A stretch of 54,307 bases of DNA from Acidobacteriota bacterium. Its GTDB lineage: Bacteria > Actinomycetota > Acidimicrobiia > Acidimicrobiales > CADCSY01. A program made the translations under genes and the position numbers. The stretch covers positions 1 through 54,307 of the forward strand of contig JAEKLB010000023.1 in the NCBI GenBank assembly GCA_019510095.1, given 5' to 3'. Below are positions 50,580 through 54,307 of the stretch, one piece after another. Within the stretch, counting starts at the first letter, position 1, and each line of letters starts with the position of its first letter. The notes under the pieces were generated by a model. It made no database searches and had not been told where the DNA came from. It saw only the letters and a list, made by a program, of their open reading frames with translations.

Positions 50580-51315
50580 GACGCTGCCGCACGCCGAGGA
50601 TCCGGGCCACTGCTGACGCCGCGCCGAAGCCGTTGTCGATGCCGACGACGGTGATGCCAGCCGCGCAGGAGGCGAGCATGCCGAGCAGCGCGGTGATGCC
50701 GTCGAGCCCGGCGCCGTAGCCCGCCGAGGTGGGCACGGCCACCACGACCGGCGCGGCGGCGATGCCGCCGACGACGCTGGCGAGCGCGCCTTCCATGCCG
50801 GCGACCACCACGACGGCGTCGGCTGCCGCGATGCGGTCGACCTCGGCGAGGAGGCGATGGATGCCGGCGACGCCGACGTCGCTCAGGCGGTCGGGGCCGA
50901 GGCCGAGGGCGGTGAGCGTCGCCGCGCACTCGTCGGCCACCGGGAGATCAGCGGTGCCAGCGGTGACCACCACGATCCGGAGCCCAGCGTCGGGTGCGTG
51001 GCGCCAGGTGACGGTGGTGCCCGTGACGGTGCCGGGCGGCACGGCGGCGATCTGCTCAGGGCTGGCCCGGGTCAGGATCACCGGCCCGCCCGCTCCCTCG
51101 AGCAGCTCGGTGACGATGGCCGCGGCCTGCTCCGGTGTCTTGCCCGGGCCGTAGACGGCCTCCTCCATCCCCTGGCGCAGCGCCCGGTGATGGTCGACCC
51201 GGGCGAAGCCGAGATCGACCCACGGGAGGCGGCGCAGCGCAGCCACCGCCTCGTCGGCGCTGACCGCACCGGACCGCACGTCGTCGAGCAAAGCCCGGAG
51301 GGCAGCCTCATCCAC
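50572..51315 (-). CDS. larB: nickel-pincer cofactor biosynthesis protein LarB
   Basis: VDHHRALRQGMEEAVYGPGKTPEQ; TAGTADLPVADECAATLTALGL; AVVVVAGMEGALASVVGGIAAAPVVVAVPTSAGYGAGLDGITALLGMLASCAAGITVVGIDNGFGAA. Start likely GTG 51315. Confidence 0.94.
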   Translation of the reverse strand: MDEAALRALLDDVRSGAVSADEAVAALRRLPWVDLGFARVDHHRALRQGMEEAVYGPGKTPEQAAAIVTELLEGAGGPVILTRASPEQIAAVPPGTVTGTTVTWRHAPDAGLRIVVVTAGTADLPVADECAATLTALGLGPDRLSDVGVAGIHRLLAEVDRIAAADAVVVVAGMEGALASVVGGIAAAPVVVAVPTSAGYGAGLDGITALLGMLASCAAGITVVGIDNGFGAASAVARILGVRQRHG

Positions 51316-51334
51316 AGCCGTATTGTGCTGCGCC

Positions 51335-52258
51335 ATGCCCCGCATCGGCTTCCTCGGGCCCCTCGGCACCTTCACCGAGCAGGCGCTGCTGAGCCAGCCC
51401 GACCTGGGGGCGATGGAGCTGGTGCCCATCCAGCCCATCCTCGACGTGCTGGCGGCGACCGAGGGCGGCACCGTCGACGTGGGCTTCGTGCCCATCGAGA
51501 ACGCCATCGAGGGCACCGTCAACGAGACGATCGACTCCCTGGCCTTCGAGCACGACCTGCTGATCCAGCGGGAGGTGGTGATCGGCATCCATCTCAACCT
51601 GATGGCGCCGGCCGGCACCGCGCTCGACGACATCCGCGAGGTCGTCTCCATGCCCGTGGCCTCGGCCCAGGTGCGGGGCTGGCTGGCCAAGCAGTTGCCC
51701 GGGGTCAAGGTGGTCGCCGCCAACTCGACCGCCGAGGCCGCCTCCCAGGTGGGGCGCGACCGGGTCCCGGGTGTGGCTGCCATCGCACCGGCGGTCGCCG
51801 CCGAGCTCTACGGCCTCGAGATCGTGGCCAAGGAGATCGAGGACCATCCCGAGAACAAGACCCGGTTCGTCGTCGTCACCCGCGAGGGCGTGCCCGCGCC
51901 CACGGGGCACGACAAGACCTCGATCGTGTGCTTCCAGTCGGCCGACCGGCCCGGCTCGCTGCTCGGCATCCTCCAGGAGTTCGCCGCGCGGGCCATCAAC
52001 CTCACCAAGCTCGAGTCGCGGCCGACCAAGCAGAGCCTGGGCGACTACTGCTTCATCATCGACTTCGAGGGCCACATCGCCGACGACGTGGTGGCCGACT
52101 GCCTCCGGGAGCTCAAGGCCAAGAACGGCGACGTGAAGTTCCTGGGCTCCTACCCGGCGGCCGGCGAGCACGGCGAGGCGGTCCGGCGGGACGCCCAGGC
52201 CTCATGGCGGGCGGCCGATGCCTGGGTCCAGGGCCTGCGGGGCGGCATCGACCGGTAG
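51335..52258 (+). CDS. pheA: prephenate dehydratase
   Basis: [44 protein letters not shown]-like [53 protein letters not shown]. Confidence 0.96.
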   Translation: MPRIGFLGPLGTFTEQALLSQPDLGAMELVPIQPILDVLAATEGGTVDVGFVPIENAIEGTVNETIDSLAFEHDLLIQREVVIGIHLNLMAPAGTALDDIREVVSMPVASAQVRGWLAKQLPGVKVVAANSTAEAASQVGRDRVPGVAAIAPAVAAELYGLEIVAKEIEDHPENKTRFVVVTREGVPAPTGHDKTSIVCFQSADRPGSLLGILQEFAARAINLTKLESRPTKQSLGDYCFIIDFEGHIADDVVADCLRELKAKNGDVKFLGSYPAAGEHGEAVRRDAQASWRAADAWVQGLRGGIDR

Positions 52259-52268
52259 CGTCCGGCCC

Positions 52269-52353
52269 GGAGCGGTGGCAGAGCGGACGAATGCGCCGGT
52301 CTTGAAAACCGGAGACCCGCAAGGGTCCGGGGGTTCGAATCCCCCCCGCTCCG
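52269..52353 (+). tRNA. tRNA-Ser (TGA)
   Basis: GGAGCGG/CCGCTCC acceptor, CCGGT-CTTGAAA-ACCGG anticodon arm, long variable arm, GGGTTCGAATCCC T arm. Confidence 0.95.
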
Positions 52354-52422
52354 CGGAGAGGTGCACGTCACGCAGCAGTGATGACGGGTGCGGTCGTGGG
52401 AGGTCCTGGGTACGTGCCTGCC

Positions 52423-52581
52423 ATGGCTGATGAGCGGTTGGAGAAGGTCAAGGACGACATCGCGCGCGCCCGGAAGAAGGCTCAGGACGACGGTTTGCTC
52501 GACGATCCTGACGAGCCCACCTTCGCCGAGTCGGGCACGATCCATCCCGAGCTCGACGATCCGACGATCGCTCCGGGCTAG
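52423..52581 (+). CDS. small hypothetical protein (52 aa)
   Basis: [52 protein letters not shown]. Confidence 0.65.
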   Translation: MADERLEKVKDDIARARKKAQDDGLLDDPDEPTFAESGTIHPELDDPTIAPG

Positions 52582-52603
52582 CTCGGCCGGCGCCGCCCCC
52601 CAG

Positions 52604-52933
52604 TCAGGCGGGCGGCCTCGATCGCTGGTGGTTGCGGGCGTGGAAGGGGCGGTCGACGTCGAGGACGGGCTGCTCGCACTCGTCGCAGGTCCACAGGCGC
52701 CGGACCGCGTCGCGCTTCAGGAACACGATTCCACCGACGGCCTCACCGAAGACGTGACGACTCTCGGCCTGCACGACCACGAGGCGGTTGACGTCGGCGG
52801 CGTCGATCTCGTCGGCGGCGACGGTGCGCCGGGCGACGAGCGCGCCGGAATCGATGAGGTCGTAGACCGCAGACGTCGAGATGCCCAACCGACGGGCAAC
52901 CTCCGGGATGCTGAGCCATTTCGACTCGGCCAT
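52604..52933 (-). CDS. excisionase-type HTH protein with C-terminal Cys/His motif
   Basis: KWLSIPEVARRLGISTSAVYDLIDSGALVARRTVAADEIDAADVNRLV; C-terminal CDECEQPVLDVDRPFHARNH. Confidence 0.8.
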   Translation of the reverse strand: MAESKWLSIPEVARRLGISTSAVYDLIDSGALVARRTVAADEIDAADVNRLVVVQAESRHVFGEAVGGIVFLKRDAVRRLWTCDECEQPVLDVDRPFHARNHQRSRPPA

Positions 52934-53182
52934 CCCGGACCCGCCTCAGCCGGTCTGACCTGTGTCGCCGCCGTGGGATCGAGCGAGCTGGGTGTCGAGC
53001 TGCTGGAGGAGCTCGCGCGACTGGATCAACAGTCGGTCGGTGTGATCCAGCAGTTGGCCGGTGCTCTGTTCTCGGTCGTGGCTGTCCACGGCCAGGTGAG
53101 TACCCCGCCGCGATTGGCGCGAAACGCGGGGATCGCTGCCGCTGACCGCAGGTCCTTCGCGGATCGGGTGTATATCCCTTCG

Positions 53183-53377
53183 ATGGCGGCATGGGCGGTT
53201 CTGGCACTGGCGCTCGTCTGGGGGGCTGTGGTGCTCGCCCGGCGAGTCGTCGAGCGCCGTCGCCACCCGACGGGCATGACGATGGACGAGTGGCAGCGGG
53301 CGCTCGATGCGATGGCGCCAGCGACCGATCCGCCGGACGGGTCGGACCAGCCCGGGAACGACGGGCCGGCCACCTAG
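53183..53377 (+). CDS. small single-TM hypothetical protein (64 aa)
   Basis: MAAWAVLALALVWGAVVLARRVVERRRHPTGMTMDEWQRALDAMAPATDPPDGSDQPGNDGPAT*. Confidence 0.55.
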   Translation: MAAWAVLALALVWGAVVLARRVVERRRHPTGMTMDEWQRALDAMAPATDPPDGSDQPGNDGPAT

Positions 53378-53445
53378 ACCGGCGCGAACCGAACTGATTA
53401 GACTGGGCGAACGACCTGATTGCTTGATGATCCCGGGGGTGCACT

Positions 53446-54307
53446 GTGTCCGAGAAGCTTTGGTCCAATTCTGGTGACTCGCATTTCTCCGAGCCGCCCG
53501 ACCTCTGGCACGAGATCATGCCGAAGGCGCTGGCCGACCGCATGCCGAGGAGCGAGAAGGCGCCCGACGGGTCGAGCGAGACCGTCTACGTCGACGGCAA
53601 GAGCTTCACCCGGCCCATGCCAAAGCTCTCGCAGAAGAAGGATGCCCAGGGTCGCACGATCGGCGACCTGGTCATGTCGGCGCCGGGCGCCCGCGACCTC
53701 GAGCTGCGGATGAAGGACCTCGACTCCGAGGGCGTGTGGGCCGAGGTCATGTACGCCTCGCTCGGCCTGTGGGAGAACATGATCGAGGACCGCGACCTGA
53801 TCCGCGCCGCCACCAGGGCCGAGAACGAGTACAAGGTCGAGAAGATCCAGGGTCGGGCCCCCGACCGCCTGATCCCCGCGGCATCGATCCCGATGCTCGA
53901 CATCGACGATGCGGTGGCCGAGCTCCAGCACGCCGCCGAGATCGGCCTCCACTGCGCTTCACTCCCGACCGGCGTGCCCGGAGGCCTGCCCGATTACAAC
54001 CGCGATCACTGGGAGCCGCTGTGGGCGGCGGCCGAGGAGTGCGGGATGGTGCTGGGCTTCCACATCGGCTCCGACAACGACGGCAACGACAACACCAAGT
54101 TCAGCGGGCCGGGCGGTGCCGTCCTCAACTACGTGAACACCACCTTCGGCGGCCAGTTCGTCGCGCTCAAGATGGTGACCTCAGGTGCCCTCGATCGCCA
54201 TCCCAACTTGAAGATCCTGATCTCCGAGGGCGGCGCGACGTGGGTGCCGTTCATCGGCGATCGGATGAACGAGGGCTACCGCCAGCACAGCATGTTCGTG
54301 CGGCCTG
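53446..54307 (+). CDS. amidohydrolase family (amidohydrolase 2) protein, truncated at window end
   Basis: GTG start; SEKLWSNSGDSHFSEPPDLWHEIMPKALADRMPR...LGFHIGSDNDG...HPNLKILISEGGATWVPFIGDRMNEGY, still open at 54307. Confidence 0.85.
   Translation, partial: MSEKLWSNSGDSHFSEPPDLWHEIMPKALADRMPRSEKAPDGSSETVYVDGKSFTRPMPKLSQKKDAQGRTIGDLVMSAPGARDLELRMKDLDSEGVWAEVMYASLGLWENMIEDRDLIRAATRAENEYKVEKIQGRAPDRLIPAASIPMLDIDDAVAELQHAAEIGLHCASLPTGVPGGLPDYNRDHWEPLWAAAEECGMVLGFHIGSDNDGNDNTKFSGPGGAVLNYVNTTFGGQFVALKMVTSGALDRHPNLKILISEGGATWVPFIGDRMNEGYRQHSMFVRP

Noticed and set aside
51313-51336. larB starting at ATG 51336
   Set aside because: Possible, but the codon would overlap the divergent pheA ATG; GTG 51315 gives a more plausible N-terminus (VDEAALRALLDDVRSG).

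Overview
This is a high-GC actinobacterial replication-origin region. The gene content, including GKGYWL..DGGVFTYGDA-type repeats, suggests Acidimicrobiia, but that is an inference. The core order is trxB-trxA / parB-parA (two parS-like sites) - rsmG-jag-yidC-yidD-rnpA-rpmH / dnaA - oriC - dnaN-recF-DUF721-gyrB-gyrA. tRNA-Ile follows, then a 10.4 kb block of metabolic and repair genes, then tRNA-Ala. A ~1.9 kb tRNA-bounded segment ends in a partial 3' copy of that tRNA-Ala and carries DUF5063 and DUF433/DUF5615-type genes plus two apparently frameshifted ORFs. Downstream are an acyl-CoA ligase, a histidine kinase, a thiolase, crgA/pabA, the pknB-pbpA-rodA-pstP-fhaB-fhaA module, tRNA-Leu, an ArsR/SRPBCC/DHFR-like cassette, a tandem-domain CoA transferase, larC-larB without larA/larE, pheA, tRNA-Ser and a truncated amidohydrolase. 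The most interesting unexplained parts are: (i) a gene-free stretch at 30,180-30,620 with a 13-mer otherwise seen only in the two oriC DnaA-box motifs, nested palindromes, and a predicted structured plus-strand RNA with GCAA/GCAA/UUCG-capped hairpins; (ii) the tRNA-Ala-bounded mini-island; (iii) a perfect palindrome abutting an ArsR start codon; (iv) three tandem TGTAA octamers abutting the start of a conserved-looking orphan gene. No CRISPR array, rRNA operon, transposase or integrase was seen. All family names come from reading the sequences, with no database search.
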